DNA from: Reinekea sp. G2M2-21
Lineage (GTDB): Bacteria; Pseudomonadota; Gammaproteobacteria; Pseudomonadales; Natronospirillaceae
Direction of reading: 5' to 3'
DNA length: 64,000 nt
NCBI RefSeq assembly: GCF_015687175.1
Contig: NZ_JADPQG010000008.1
Location: 159,673 to 223,672, forward strand
The translations under genes and the position numbers were made by a program. The notes beneath the pieces are model-generated. The model saw only the letters and a program-made list of their open reading frames with translations, did no database searches and was not told where the DNA came from. This document shows, in pieces, positions 33,168 through 41,326 of the stretch (the stretch's first letter is position 1; every line of letters begins with the position of its first letter).

Positions 33168-33602
33168 TTAATACCGATGATCCTGCCGGCCTGCCGCCTT
33201 TTCCTCCATAATCGCTTGCCATTGCTGCTTTTGTTCGTCGGTCAGCGAACTCATAAACGCGGACATGAGCGCCTCATTCTGCTGCAGCACCAACTGGTTA
33301 CTCTGCATTTGCTCACGCATAAGACCGCGATCAACCTTACCGTCGGTCCCCCGGCTGTTTGCCATAATGTTGGTCATCATATCGTTGAGCATTTGATGCG
33401 ACGCCTCAACTTGCGACAGTAACTCAAGTTGATCGGTAGATAGATTCAAGTTGGCTCTTACATCTGCAAACGATATGGAGTGCTGACCATGTCCTTTCAT
33501 TAAGTCGCCATGCAAACCCTGATAACCGCCGCTGAACCCAGTTGTGTTGAGCAATGCCATTAGCCCGATGGTCATAACGATTCGTATCCTGTAACGCATC
33601 AT
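33168..33602 (-). CDS. LTXXQ-motif (Spy/CpxP-like) periplasmic protein
   Basis: 144 residues with an N-terminal export signal (RIVMTIGLMALLNTTGFSGG). Helical, Met/Gln-rich, with two degenerate LTxxQ motifs (LNLSTDQLELL and SLTDEQKQQW). Spy/CpxP relatives are periplasmic chaperones or damped sensors in envelope and metal stress. No two-component partner lies next to it. Confidence 0.75.
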   Translation of the reverse strand: MMRYRIRIVMTIGLMALLNTTGFSGGYQGLHGDLMKGHGQHSISFADVRANLNLSTDQLELLSQVEASHQMLNDMMTNIMANSRGTDGKVDRGLMREQMQSNQLVLQQNEALMSAFMSSLTDEQKQQWQAIMEEKAAGRQDHRY

Positions 33603-33798
33603 GAGTTTTTCCTCATGTTAAGTTGCCAACACCAAAGGTAGTTTATCGGAAGCGCACTGGCTGCAGTATTCGGTAAAGATCGGGCATGAACGGCGTTAAT
33701 TTGATGAAATCCGTCATGTTCAACATCTACTTGGTTCGGTGATTTTGCGTTACCAAAAATAGGTGCCGAACATTGAGCCTAACTTTTCGCTGCTCGAT

Positions 33799-34248
33799 CT
33801 AGTGAACGTAAGTCTTGTTCTGCTTTTTAACGAATTCAGAGCCGATCAAAAACGCGGCACATAGCCAAACACCGCAGGCCATCATGAACAACACCCCACC
33901 GTCGGTATTGCCTGCTGCGTCGACAATGCGATTAACGCCCAACGGCGTGAACAGATGGAAAAATATCGCGCCAGATATCACAAACAGGGCAATTGCCGCA
34001 CCATAAAACCGGGTGCGTGGCCATAACACGAGCACACTGGCGACCAGTTCAACAGAGCCGACGCCAATCCCACCGTACTGCGCGAAATAACCTGCCAGCG
34101 TGTCAGGAAAACCGATACTGCCCATCCAGGTGCCGATGGTGGAAAAAATAATGACGGTCTCTTCTGAGCCGGAAAATTTAAAAAACAGCGATTGAATAAA
34201 GACAAAGGTGATGTAAATGGCAGGGATCCAAGTGAGGTGTTTTTTCAT
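33799..34248 (-). CDS. DoxX-like four-helix membrane protein
   Basis: 149 residues, four hydrophobic helices (IPAIYITFVFIQSLFFKF; GIGVGSVELVASVLVLWP; GAAIALFVISGAIFFHLF; VLFMMACGVWLCAAFLIG). The FxKFxGSEET opening and helix spacing are those of DoxX/DoxD relatives. Function unknown. Its own transcript, upstream of LTXXQ in the same orientation but ~200 bp away. Confidence 0.65.
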   Translation of the reverse strand: MKKHLTWIPAIYITFVFIQSLFFKFSGSEETVIIFSTIGTWMGSIGFPDTLAGYFAQYGGIGVGSVELVASVLVLWPRTRFYGAAIALFVISGAIFFHLFTPLGVNRIVDAAGNTDGGVLFMMACGVWLCAAFLIGSEFVKKQNKTYVH

Positions 34249-34300
34249 AGCGGAATCTTCAACAGTGAGTCAAGTGACCTTCAGACTCTGTCAGGCAGGA

Positions 34301-34924
34301 TTAGTTCTGCGCTTGGGTGAGTTTCGGCCATTTTAGGTGAAATTTCTTCTGACTTTGCCGCGATTGGTAGGAAGCGTGAGATACCCGAGTCGGATTGTGA
34401 CGGATCGTCAGATCGAACAGATCGTTCAAGCCATGCGGTGCAATAATCCTGAGTTGCTCTTGTTCCAAATATGCACCGACGCAGGTGGCGGTTTCCGGCC
34501 AAGTGGCAATTCCGTCGGTGACCGATTGCAGAGGAGGCACTGCCTGTCCTCTGTCGGTTACATACCACTGATGCACGCGGGCCTGATTCACCACTTCCCA
34601 TGGCACCTCCGGCAATGTTGCTTTCAGCAACTGGGCGAAGTGTTGTTCCGTTTCTGCGGCTAGATCGGTGTCATCGAAATACACCACATCCACATCGTTA
34701 AGGGGTGTGCGTTGTTCGAATCCGTGCAGCTTGTCCCACACAAAATTACGGATCGCGCCGGCGCCAATGCATGCTTGTGGAATGCGCAGCGTTTCAAGGC
34801 AGCCTAGCCAGGACATAAGTTGACTGTCTTGTTCGATCCACGTGATGAGTTGTTGTTGATTGTTCAAGGCGTTGATGTACCTAAAGTGAATTGGCTGGTT
34901 AAACGTTGGGTGGCTGCCCACCAT
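34301..34924 (-). CDS. Nucleotidyltransferase-like protein (DUF925 type)
   Basis: 207 residues from ATG 34924, which would overlap the MFS gene by 61 bp. A TTG at 34867 overlaps the MFS stop as TTGA and is an attractive alternative start. Family hallmarks: CIGAGAIRNFVWDKLHG, then LNDVDVVYFDDTD (the metal-binding Asp cluster) and PWEVVNQARVHQWY. These are predicted nucleotidyltransferases with unknown acceptors. Last gene of the MFS operon. Confidence 0.8.
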   Translation of the reverse strand: MVGSHPTFNQPIHFRYINALNNQQQLITWIEQDSQLMSWLGCLETLRIPQACIGAGAIRNFVWDKLHGFEQRTPLNDVDVVYFDDTDLAAETEQHFAQLLKATLPEVPWEVVNQARVHQWYVTDRGQAVPPLQSVTDGIATWPETATCVGAYLEQEQLRIIAPHGLNDLFDLTIRHNPTRVSHASYQSRQSQKKFHLKWPKLTQAQN

Positions 34925-36039
34925 GATACGCACAACAACAGAGACAGACCTGTCGCCGATAACAACACAAAGAAAGGTGGCCAAATACCTGTTATTGCCG
35001 CGCCAATCAGCGTCAGTGCGACACCGGCCCCGGCGCCGGAAGACTGTCGTATCGTTGCCAAGAGGGTTGCTTTCTGTTTTGGCTGATTGAAAATGAAATG
35101 ATTCAGAGAAACATCGAAAAAGGTCTTCGTGCTGGCCAGGCAGAAAAACACCAACGGAATCAGAACAGCGGCCCAGTCGGTCGTCAGCATCGCGGCGGTG
35201 AGCACGGCGAATAATACGCTGTTGCCCACCCAGGCAAGAAACATGGTTCGGTGTGGATAAACCGTTGCATTGGACGGCCGGGCAACCAGAAACGCACCGG
35301 TGAGCAGATTGCCGATGGCGGATACCGACAGTGCGAGCGACAGGGTGATTTTAGGCACCTCGTAGTAATTGAAACTGTAGGGTATCAGGTTGGTAAACAG
35401 CAGACTCAAGCCTTCGATAAAAATGACCGGCAAGCAGAACGTCAGTAAACGTTGCCACGGAAATTTCGTTGTTACCGGTGATGCGGTTGAGTTCGTTGCA
35501 GGCTGTGTTGTGGCTGGCGTCCAGATCACCAAACATGCCGCAAGTGCCGAGATCAGTGCGCTGGTGGCGAAGGCAGACAGCTCACCAGTGGTCACCGCGA
35601 ACAATCCGCCAATGGCGGGCGCCACAACCTTAGACGAGGTGACAATCATGTTCAGAATACCAGCAATATTGTGTTTGCTTTGCAGTTGCGCAACATAGGC
35701 AGCTAATGACGGTTGCATAAAGCCCATCAGCAATGAACGGCAGAACAGTACGGCAATAATGCACTCAACGTTAGGCGCTATGAGCAGTGACATAGACAGC
35801 AGACTGCGGCCAATCATAGTAAACGCCATGATCTGCCGGAAGTTAAAGCGCAGGCTCGCGGCAGCGAACAGTTTGCCGAACAGAAGCATCGGCAGCAGCA
35901 TGGCAATGGCGACACCGCTGACCTGCAGCGGCGACGCGTTCATTTCATAACCGACGTACGTCAGGACGTTGATCAGATCCAGCCAGTGAGCGAAGCCGGA
36001 GAAGCCGATCAGGAATAAGAAGGGTAGCAGTCGAAGCAT
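34864..36039 (-). CDS. MFS transporter
   Basis: 391 residues with twelve hydrophobic segments (from LPFLFLIGFSGFAHWLDLIN to PPFFVLLSATGLSLLLCVSW). A permease of the major facilitator superfamily with the shortened A-motif region FGKLFAAASLRFNFRQ. Substrate not predictable. Overlaps the downstream nucleotidyltransferase gene; the pair are probably co-expressed. Confidence 0.85.
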   Translation of the reverse strand: MLRLLPFLFLIGFSGFAHWLDLINVLTYVGYEMNASPLQVSGVAIAMLLPMLLFGKLFAAASLRFNFRQIMAFTMIGRSLLSMSLLIAPNVECIIAVLFCRSLLMGFMQPSLAAYVAQLQSKHNIAGILNMIVTSSKVVAPAIGGLFAVTTGELSAFATSALISALAACLVIWTPATTQPATNSTASPVTTKFPWQRLLTFCLPVIFIEGLSLLFTNLIPYSFNYYEVPKITLSLALSVSAIGNLLTGAFLVARPSNATVYPHRTMFLAWVGNSVLFAVLTAAMLTTDWAAVLIPLVFFCLASTKTFFDVSLNHFIFNQPKQKATLLATIRQSSGAGAGVALTLIGAAITGIWPPFFVLLSATGLSLLLCVSWWAATQRLTSQFTLGTSTP

Positions 36040-36104
36040 GATGTATATACAGTAGTGGTTATATATCCATACATTTAACCACTCTTACTATTACATGCAA
36101 CTGG

Positions 36105-36596
36105 TCATTCGGTGTCGTGCCGAATGCCTATATCCTGGATTTTCACATACTGCATCGCCGACGGCAGGTTGCGTAAGCCCTGATGCAGAAATTCCGGTTT
36201 CAGGTCAATATCCGCTAATTGCGTCAACGGCAGCCATTGGTAAATCAGATCTTCATCGGGCTCGATGCCTGCAAAGATTTCCCCGGGTCGCATCGTGAAT
36301 TCGCTGGTGATTTCTGCCAAAAAATAGTGGCCCAGTTCGTGAAAAGTTTGTTCATTGTAGTGGAAGAAGTTTTCTGCAAACCACAACGGACGAATGACGC
36401 GCGCTGTTACACCCAGCTCTTCTTGCAGTTCACGGGCAACGGTGTCGTCTGCGTGTTCAAAGAATTCAACACGACCACCCGGTAATGTCCAGAAGGCTTC
36501 TTTGACGGCTTTGTGAATGAGTACGCAGTTATCTTTTATGATGACCGCAACGGAGCGAAAATTGAATCGTTTCGTGTCCCGGTTAAACGTCAGCAT
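36105..36596 (-). CDS. NUDIX hydrolase
   Basis: 163 residues from the internal ATG, which overlaps the end of the alpha/beta hydrolase gene by 14 bp. NUDIX box complete (GGRVEFFEHADDTVAREL then QEELGV). A C-terminal extension EPDEDLIYQWLPLTQLADID is typical of ADP-ribose/nucleotide-type NUDIX proteins. Third of the three NUDIX genes in the window and the most canonical. Confidence 0.85.
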   Translation of the reverse strand: MLTFNRDTKRFNFRSVAVIIKDNCVLIHKAVKEAFWTLPGGRVEFFEHADDTVARELQEELGVTARVIRPLWFAENFFHYNEQTFHELGHYFLAEITSEFTMRPGEIFAGIEPDEDLIYQWLPLTQLADIDLKPEFLHQGLRNLPSAMQYVKIQDIGIRHDTE

Positions 36597-37278
36597 GGTG
36601 TATTTCCTTAAGGTAATTGGCGATGCGCTCGGGTTGTTCCATGGGTAACATGTGTCCACTGCCTTCAACAAACGTGGCATTCATCAGTGTACTGCGCGCA
36701 ACAAATGCGTGGAGCCAAGGGTGGTTTATCAACGGATCCTCGCGGCTGACGAAAAAGTGAATGGGTATGCCCAACGCAACCAACGGATCGGCTAAATCGA
36801 TGCGTTCCGTGGTGGCCTTGAGTTGTTGCAGCAAAACATCCGCACCCAGGTCGGCGTCCATTTGTATGATGCGCCGAATGCGTTCGTCATTGCGCGAACG
36901 TGAGTCGAGTAATGTTGCGGCTTTGGCGTTTGTGAGACCACCGTAACGATAGTGTGAAAGCCAATTTAAAGTTGCCTGGCGGGCGGTGCGTTCAATGTCA
37001 CTGAGCGCACAGGGTGTGTTGCTGATCAGGCTCAGCCGGGCAACCCGACTTGGGTACCGACAGGCTATGCTGGCAGACAGATAACCGCCCAGCGAAAAGC
37101 CTAACAGGTGCGCCTGAGCTGGTAGCTGTGCTGCGAGAGTATCGACTATGTCTTCGATGGACTCCTGCTGCGGAATTGCCAAGTGTCGCAGTTCAAGATC
37201 TGTGGGCAGGTTTGCCCGTAAATCATGCCAAAGGTCCGCTGTACACATAGTGCCGGGCAGGCAGTAAATGCTGGTCAT
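36583..37278 (-). CDS. Alpha/beta hydrolase
   Basis: 231 residues, cytoplasmic. Nucleophile elbow GFSLGGYLS, acid in FFVSREDPLI and His in EGSGHMLPMEQP form the triad. It opens with YCLPGTMCTADLW, resembling small esterase/MenH-like hydrolases. Its 3' end overlaps the NUDIX gene, so the two are translationally coupled. Substrate unknown. Confidence 0.8.
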   Translation of the reverse strand: MTSIYCLPGTMCTADLWHDLRANLPTDLELRHLAIPQQESIEDIVDTLAAQLPAQAHLLGFSLGGYLSASIACRYPSRVARLSLISNTPCALSDIERTARQATLNWLSHYRYGGLTNAKAATLLDSRSRNDERIRRIIQMDADLGADVLLQQLKATTERIDLADPLVALGIPIHFFVSREDPLINHPWLHAFVARSTLMNATFVEGSGHMLPMEQPERIANYLKEIHHADV

Positions 37279-37346
37279 AGGTTTTGTTCAGGTTGCAACG
37301 GAAAGAGGCGCCATCATACCGAGGTCTCAGCGGATGACCAGCGTCG

Positions 37347-37847
37347 TCAGGAAACCTGGCGCAACAAGGCGGTACGACGGTAGGTTTCCTGTATGATCTG
37401 CGCGTCATTACTGGCGCGATGCCGTGGCAAATTTAATTCATCACTGACCTGATCTTTAACCGTATGCCACACCGCCATCTGTTGCTCTGTTAAAATCAGT
37501 TCCAGTGGGCTGACCGAAAAATTCATGGCGATTTTTGCTTCGTAAAACAGAGTCGATAGCCACGGTTTGTCGACAACCCAGCCATCGCTGTAAAGTGTTT
37601 GGCCGGCGTAGCGAGCGTTGAGTAAGCGCGTCACTTCGTGAATATTTTTACCGTGGGTTTTCAGATGGCTGCGGGTAATGTGGTGGATACGTTCTGCGGT
37701 GTCATCCCAGTAACGCCAGCTGGGTGCGGGTTGAATCAGCGTACAAAAACGATCGCCACTGTGGTGCGCAACCCCAATCTCAATTGGGTAGCCATAATGT
37801 CCGAAGCCCGAGGCTTCAACGTCAATGATCGACGGTACTGTTGTCAT
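37347..37847 (-). CDS. DEDDh-family 3'-5' exonuclease
   Basis: 166 residues from the ATG preceded by AGGGA; a longer GTG frame adds an unlikely basic leader. The DnaQ/RNase T fold is shown by IDVEASGFG (first Asp-Glu pair), an Asp in LYSDGWVVDKPWL and the last His-Asp pair in HRASNDAQI. Likely trims RNA or single-stranded DNA ends in the cytoplasm. Confidence 0.8.
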   Translation of the reverse strand: MTTVPSIIDVEASGFGHYGYPIEIGVAHHSGDRFCTLIQPAPSWRYWDDTAERIHHITRSHLKTHGKNIHEVTRLLNARYAGQTLYSDGWVVDKPWLSTLFYEAKIAMNFSVSPLELILTEQQMAVWHTVKDQVSDELNLPRHRASNDAQIIQETYRRTALLRQVS

Positions 37848-37912
37848 TGTATTTATCCCTTTTTCTCTCTTCTTATTGTTTTTCTGATGGCCTGTTGAGT
37901 GTCCTCCGTTGA

Positions 37913-38047
37913 TCACTCATATATGTCATTAGGCAATCCCTGTGCCATTGCCTGTTGCAATGACTGAAAACGCATCAGCGATTCAGTAAAAAAGTGAACT
38001 GCATCGCGTTTATGGTTGCGAAGAAGAATAGATAGTGAGCGACTCAT
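37913..38047 (-). CDS. Possible 44-residue protein
   Basis: ATG-initiated frame giving MSRSLSILLRNHKRDAVHFF, a central LMRFQSLQQAMAQG and the end LPNDIYE. Basic N-terminus, amphipathic helix, acidic tail, so protein-like. No good RBS precedes it. It would be just upstream of the exonuclease gene on the same strand. Unknown function. Confidence 0.3.
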   Translation of the reverse strand: MSRSLSILLRNHKRDAVHFFTESLMRFQSLQQAMAQGLPNDIYE

Positions 38048-38266
38048 ACGCAAAGTTAGCGTCAGGTTTAGGCACTCTGGCGGATGTTGAATAAACGGAA
38101 AGCTACGGAAAATAACAGTGTTTTAACGTTTAGTTTTCTTCCTGTTTACGTGTCGTAGGATTAAGGCCGCCACAAAACTGGGTTGCCGGTCGCGCTGTCG
38201 CTCAAGATGAATGGGGGAAACGGCTGCGCCGTGCGGGTTGCGTTAACCCGGTGCGCGAAGGTTAAG

Positions 38267-38288
38267 GTGGTGCAGGTTTCTGCACCAC
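38267..38288 (-). terminator. Hairpin after the aldo/keto reductase gene
   Basis: GTGGTGCAG-GTTT-CTGCACCAC, a perfect 9-bp stem 14 bp past the stop codon. It lacks a T tract on the minus strand, so it may stabilise the message rather than terminate strongly. Confidence 0.45.
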
Positions 38289-38301
38289 TTTGAACGGTCG
38301 G

Positions 38302-39204
38302 TTATGGCATGCCCTGACCGGCGGCAGCAACGAAGATTTCAAACCAAATGTGGCGATCCATCTCGATCTGCAATGCGTCGCCGAGGTCGCGGATTCGGTC
38401 GATATTATTGGTTCCGACCACCGGCAAAATATTGGCCGGGTGTTTCAGCAACCAGGCAAAAGCGGCCAGATCGATTCGGCCGCCATAAGCCTCTGCGGCT
38501 TTGGTCAGTAACGGGCGAACACGTTGTGCGTCATCATCGCTACCGAATAGTCGGCCTCCGGCTAATGGCGACCAGGCCATGGTATTGATGCCATCCAACT
38601 GCAACGCGCTCAAATCACCGTTGATGAATGAGTCACGTTTCAGCACGCTCAGTTCGATCTGATTGATGACCAGCTTGTGCTTCATATGGGCTTGCAATAA
38701 ACGCCAGTCGTCCGCGATGAAGTTGGACACACCTGCCGTGCGGATTTTACCACTGTCTATCAATGCATCCAGTGTCGCGCCGGTTTCGGCTGCGTCCATC
38801 AACGGGTCGGGCCGGTGGATCAACAGCGTATCGATGTGGTCTGTGTGCAGGTTGCGCAACGACGCCTCAACCTGTTGGTTGATGTAAGCGGCGCTGGTGT
38901 CGTAAAACCCGACGCGCCGCTGCGGATGCTTGTCCGACGTCAGACAGATATCGCACTTAGTCACAATTTCCATTTTATTGCGCAAGGCGGTGTCCGCTGC
39001 CAATGCCTTACCGAACAGCGCTTCGCATTCGTAATTGCCGTAAATGTCAGCATGGTCAAAGGTGGTGATGCCTTCGGCCAGGGCGGCGTCGATTTTTGAG
39101 CGTACGTGGTCAACGCTGTGATTGGTATCGTCGGCTAATCGCCAAACACCGTATACCAGTCGGCTGAAGGTAAGGTCGGCATGGTTGAGTTTGAGTCGTT
39201 GCAT
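38302..39204 (-). CDS. Aldo/keto reductase (YdhF-like)
   Basis: 300 residues from the ATG preceded by GGGGAAA. TIM-barrel AKR: catalytic Asp and Tyr in FDHADIYGNYECE, Lys in IVTKCDI, His in LLIHRPDPLMD and cofactor-binding ILPVVGTNNIDRI. NADPH-linked reduction of an unknown carbonyl. The opening YGVWRLADDTNHS and overall length are like YdhF-type reductases. Monocistronic. Confidence 0.88.
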   Translation of the reverse strand: MQRLKLNHADLTFSRLVYGVWRLADDTNHSVDHVRSKIDAALAEGITTFDHADIYGNYECEALFGKALAADTALRNKMEIVTKCDICLTSDKHPQRRVGFYDTSAAYINQQVEASLRNLHTDHIDTLLIHRPDPLMDAAETGATLDALIDSGKIRTAGVSNFIADDWRLLQAHMKHKLVINQIELSVLKRDSFINGDLSALQLDGINTMAWSPLAGGRLFGSDDDAQRVRPLLTKAAEAYGGRIDLAAFAWLLKHPANILPVVGTNNIDRIRDLGDALQIEMDRHIWFEIFVAAAGQGMP

Positions 39205-39407
39205 GAAGATTTCCCCGGTTCGGTCCACAAAGTTGGCGTCACGATAGTGCGCGTTTTGGCCCTTGCCAAGCGCTCGCTTTTAAACATTTCGTCTTTTAGT
39301 TCGAAAAGGTTGAATTTTTGTTCGTATTGGCCGATAGGACCTGGTATCAGCTACCTAATTCGGATTATCCGTCTACGCTAAAAACAGCAGTTTTTGAAGA
39401 GGCGACC

Positions 39408-41012
39408 ATGCGTTTTAACACTATTCAAAGCCGTTTGTATCTGGGGTTACTGTTAATCGGGGTGATCACTCTTGGTGTATCTTACATAAATACCTCCATT
39501 GAAGAAAAAGCACTCGGCGAATCACTGGCGGAGACCAATCTGTGGAACAGCGCGGACAGCTACTTCGATTCGATCAACACCCTGATGCTGTCTGGGATGA
39601 TGAGCACCCGGAATATTCTGCAAGACAAGTTATTGCAGCGCCCGGATATGGTTGAAGCGCGCATTGTGCGCTCCGCAAAAGTGATAGAACTCTATGGTGC
39701 AGGAGCCGGTAACCAATCACCGGTGGACGACTATGATCGCCGCGCCCTGAACGGTGAAGAGATCAGTTTTATTCAGCAGGCAAATGGCGAACGGATTCTG
39801 ACCATCTTGCAACCGCTGGTGGCCAGCGCGAATTTCCGCGGCACCGATTGTTTGGCTTGCCATGCGGTTCAGGAAGGCGATGTACTTGGTGTGGTAAGGC
39901 TGTCGAGCTCCCTCGCCGGGATCGACAGTCGCATTCAGCGTAGCGTCTGGTTAACGGTTGCGTTGCAATGTCTGGTGATTGCGGTCGCCTTTATCACCTT
40001 GGCTTGGTTCGTGCGTCGGTTGGTCATTGTTCGTTTAACACAACTGCGCGATGGTCTGCATGAACTGGAACAGAATCTCGATTTAACGCGCAGCTTTGCC
40101 AGCGAGTCCAGCGATGAGGTGGGGCAGGTGTCCAATGCGTTGCACCGCATGATTCACAGCTTCCGCGACAACATGCAGGCGGTTGCCAAGTCGACTGAAT
40201 CTCTCGTCAGCGTATCGGCGCAACTGAGCGATGTAGCCCAGAAAACCGAAGCGGCGGTGAGCGCACAGAAAGGTGAAACCGATTCCGTGGCGACAGCGGT
40301 CGTTGAAATGGAGTCCACCGCCCATGAGGTCAAAGAGCGTACCCGAGACGCACAGCAGCGGTCGTCGGAAACCGATGAACTGTCCCGGCAGGGGATTGAC
40401 GTGGCGGACACCGCTCGGGAATCAATCAACCAATTGGCGGCTAACATCCGCGATGCCGCCAATGTTATCGGTCAACTGGAGCAGCAAATAGTCTCGGTCA
40501 GCTCGGTTCTGGAGGTGATTACCTCGATTGCCGAACAAACCAATTTGTTGGCACTGAACGCGGCCATTGAGGCTGCCCGGGCGGGTGAACAAGGGCGAGG
40601 CTTTGCTGTGGTTGCGGATGAAGTACGCTCGTTGGCAAACCGGACGCATGACTCAACCGATGAGATCCGGCAAACCATTGATTCGTTGCAAACCGAAGCG
40701 AAGAAATCGGTCAGCGCGATGCGCAGCTCGACCGAACAGGCCACGCTTCGAGCCGAAGATGTGCAGCAGGTTGCCGACAAACTCAGCGCCATTGCCGAAC
40801 ATGTGCGCGATATGAACCAATTGAATATCCAGATCGCGCAAGCGGCCGACCAACAGAACGAAACCGCCGGTGAGATTAACCGGAATACGGCGCGGATCCG
40901 CGATATTGCCGATCAATCAGAGGCCGTAGCTGATCAGGCCAAGCACAGCAGCCAAAATTTGGTGTCCATGGCCGAAGAACTGCGCCAGCGGGTCAATCGC
41001 TTCAAACTTTGA
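39408..41012 (+). CDS. Methyl-accepting chemotaxis protein with c-type heme sensor
   Basis: 534 residues from the ATG preceded by GAAGAGGC. TM1 ([17 protein letters not shown]), a periplasmic domain (~35-180) with CLACH at ~148-152, a CxxCH motif for covalent heme; TM2 ([19 protein letters not shown]); HAMP; and the cytoplasmic signalling domain with hairpin [20 protein letters not shown]. The heme should sense redox state, O2 or NO outside the membrane and drive taxis through CheA. Lone receptor gene. Confidence 0.9.
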   Translation: MRFNTIQSRLYLGLLLIGVITLGVSYINTSIEEKALGESLAETNLWNSADSYFDSINTLMLSGMMSTRNILQDKLLQRPDMVEARIVRSAKVIELYGAGAGNQSPVDDYDRRALNGEEISFIQQANGERILTILQPLVASANFRGTDCLACHAVQEGDVLGVVRLSSSLAGIDSRIQRSVWLTVALQCLVIAVAFITLAWFVRRLVIVRLTQLRDGLHELEQNLDLTRSFASESSDEVGQVSNALHRMIHSFRDNMQAVAKSTESLVSVSAQLSDVAQKTEAAVSAQKGETDSVATAVVEMESTAHEVKERTRDAQQRSSETDELSRQGIDVADTARESINQLAANIRDAANVIGQLEQQIVSVSSVLEVITSIAEQTNLLALNAAIEAARAGEQGRGFAVVADEVRSLANRTHDSTDEIRQTIDSLQTEAKKSVSAMRSSTEQATLRAEDVQQVADKLSAIAEHVRDMNQLNIQIAQAADQQNETAGEINRNTARIRDIADQSEAVADQAKHSSQNLVSMAEELRQRVNRFKL

Positions 41013-41326
41013 GCGGTTCTCCGCCCAAAATAAATATACCGATGGAGCGGTATCAACATTCAAACCCTTCGCTAAATACACCGAGCAAAGCAGGGTCACG
41101 CAGCCAAACGTGACCCTAAACGTGACCTTTTCCATGCGCATTCGTTGCTATTGTTTACCCGCGGACCTCAACCACTCAAACAATAAACGTTGATGGCCGT
41201 CACCAGCCCATCACGTGAGCTTCCTCCCCGGGTTCTTGTGCCGGCTGATGCTGGGTGATGTCTACACACCCACGTAAACGCAGCAGTTTCCAAACAAAAA
41301 CAAAATCAACGCCTGGAGTTGACGAT
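41013..41326. other. Gene-free region upstream of the amylase gene
   Basis: 314 bp containing a strong inverted repeat with an extra half-site at 41092-41127 and little else I can interpret. I looked for a MalT box-like GGGGATGAGG and did not find a clear one. Confidence 0.5.
41092..41127. promoter_or_regulatory. Inverted repeat plus extra half-site
   Basis: AGGGTCACG and CGTGACCCT (8 bp apart) form a perfect 9-bp inverted repeat, and a third CGTGACC follows 3 bp later. It lies 80 bp after the chemoreceptor gene and ~200 bp before the amylase gene; it could end the former or be an operator for the latter. Confidence 0.45.
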
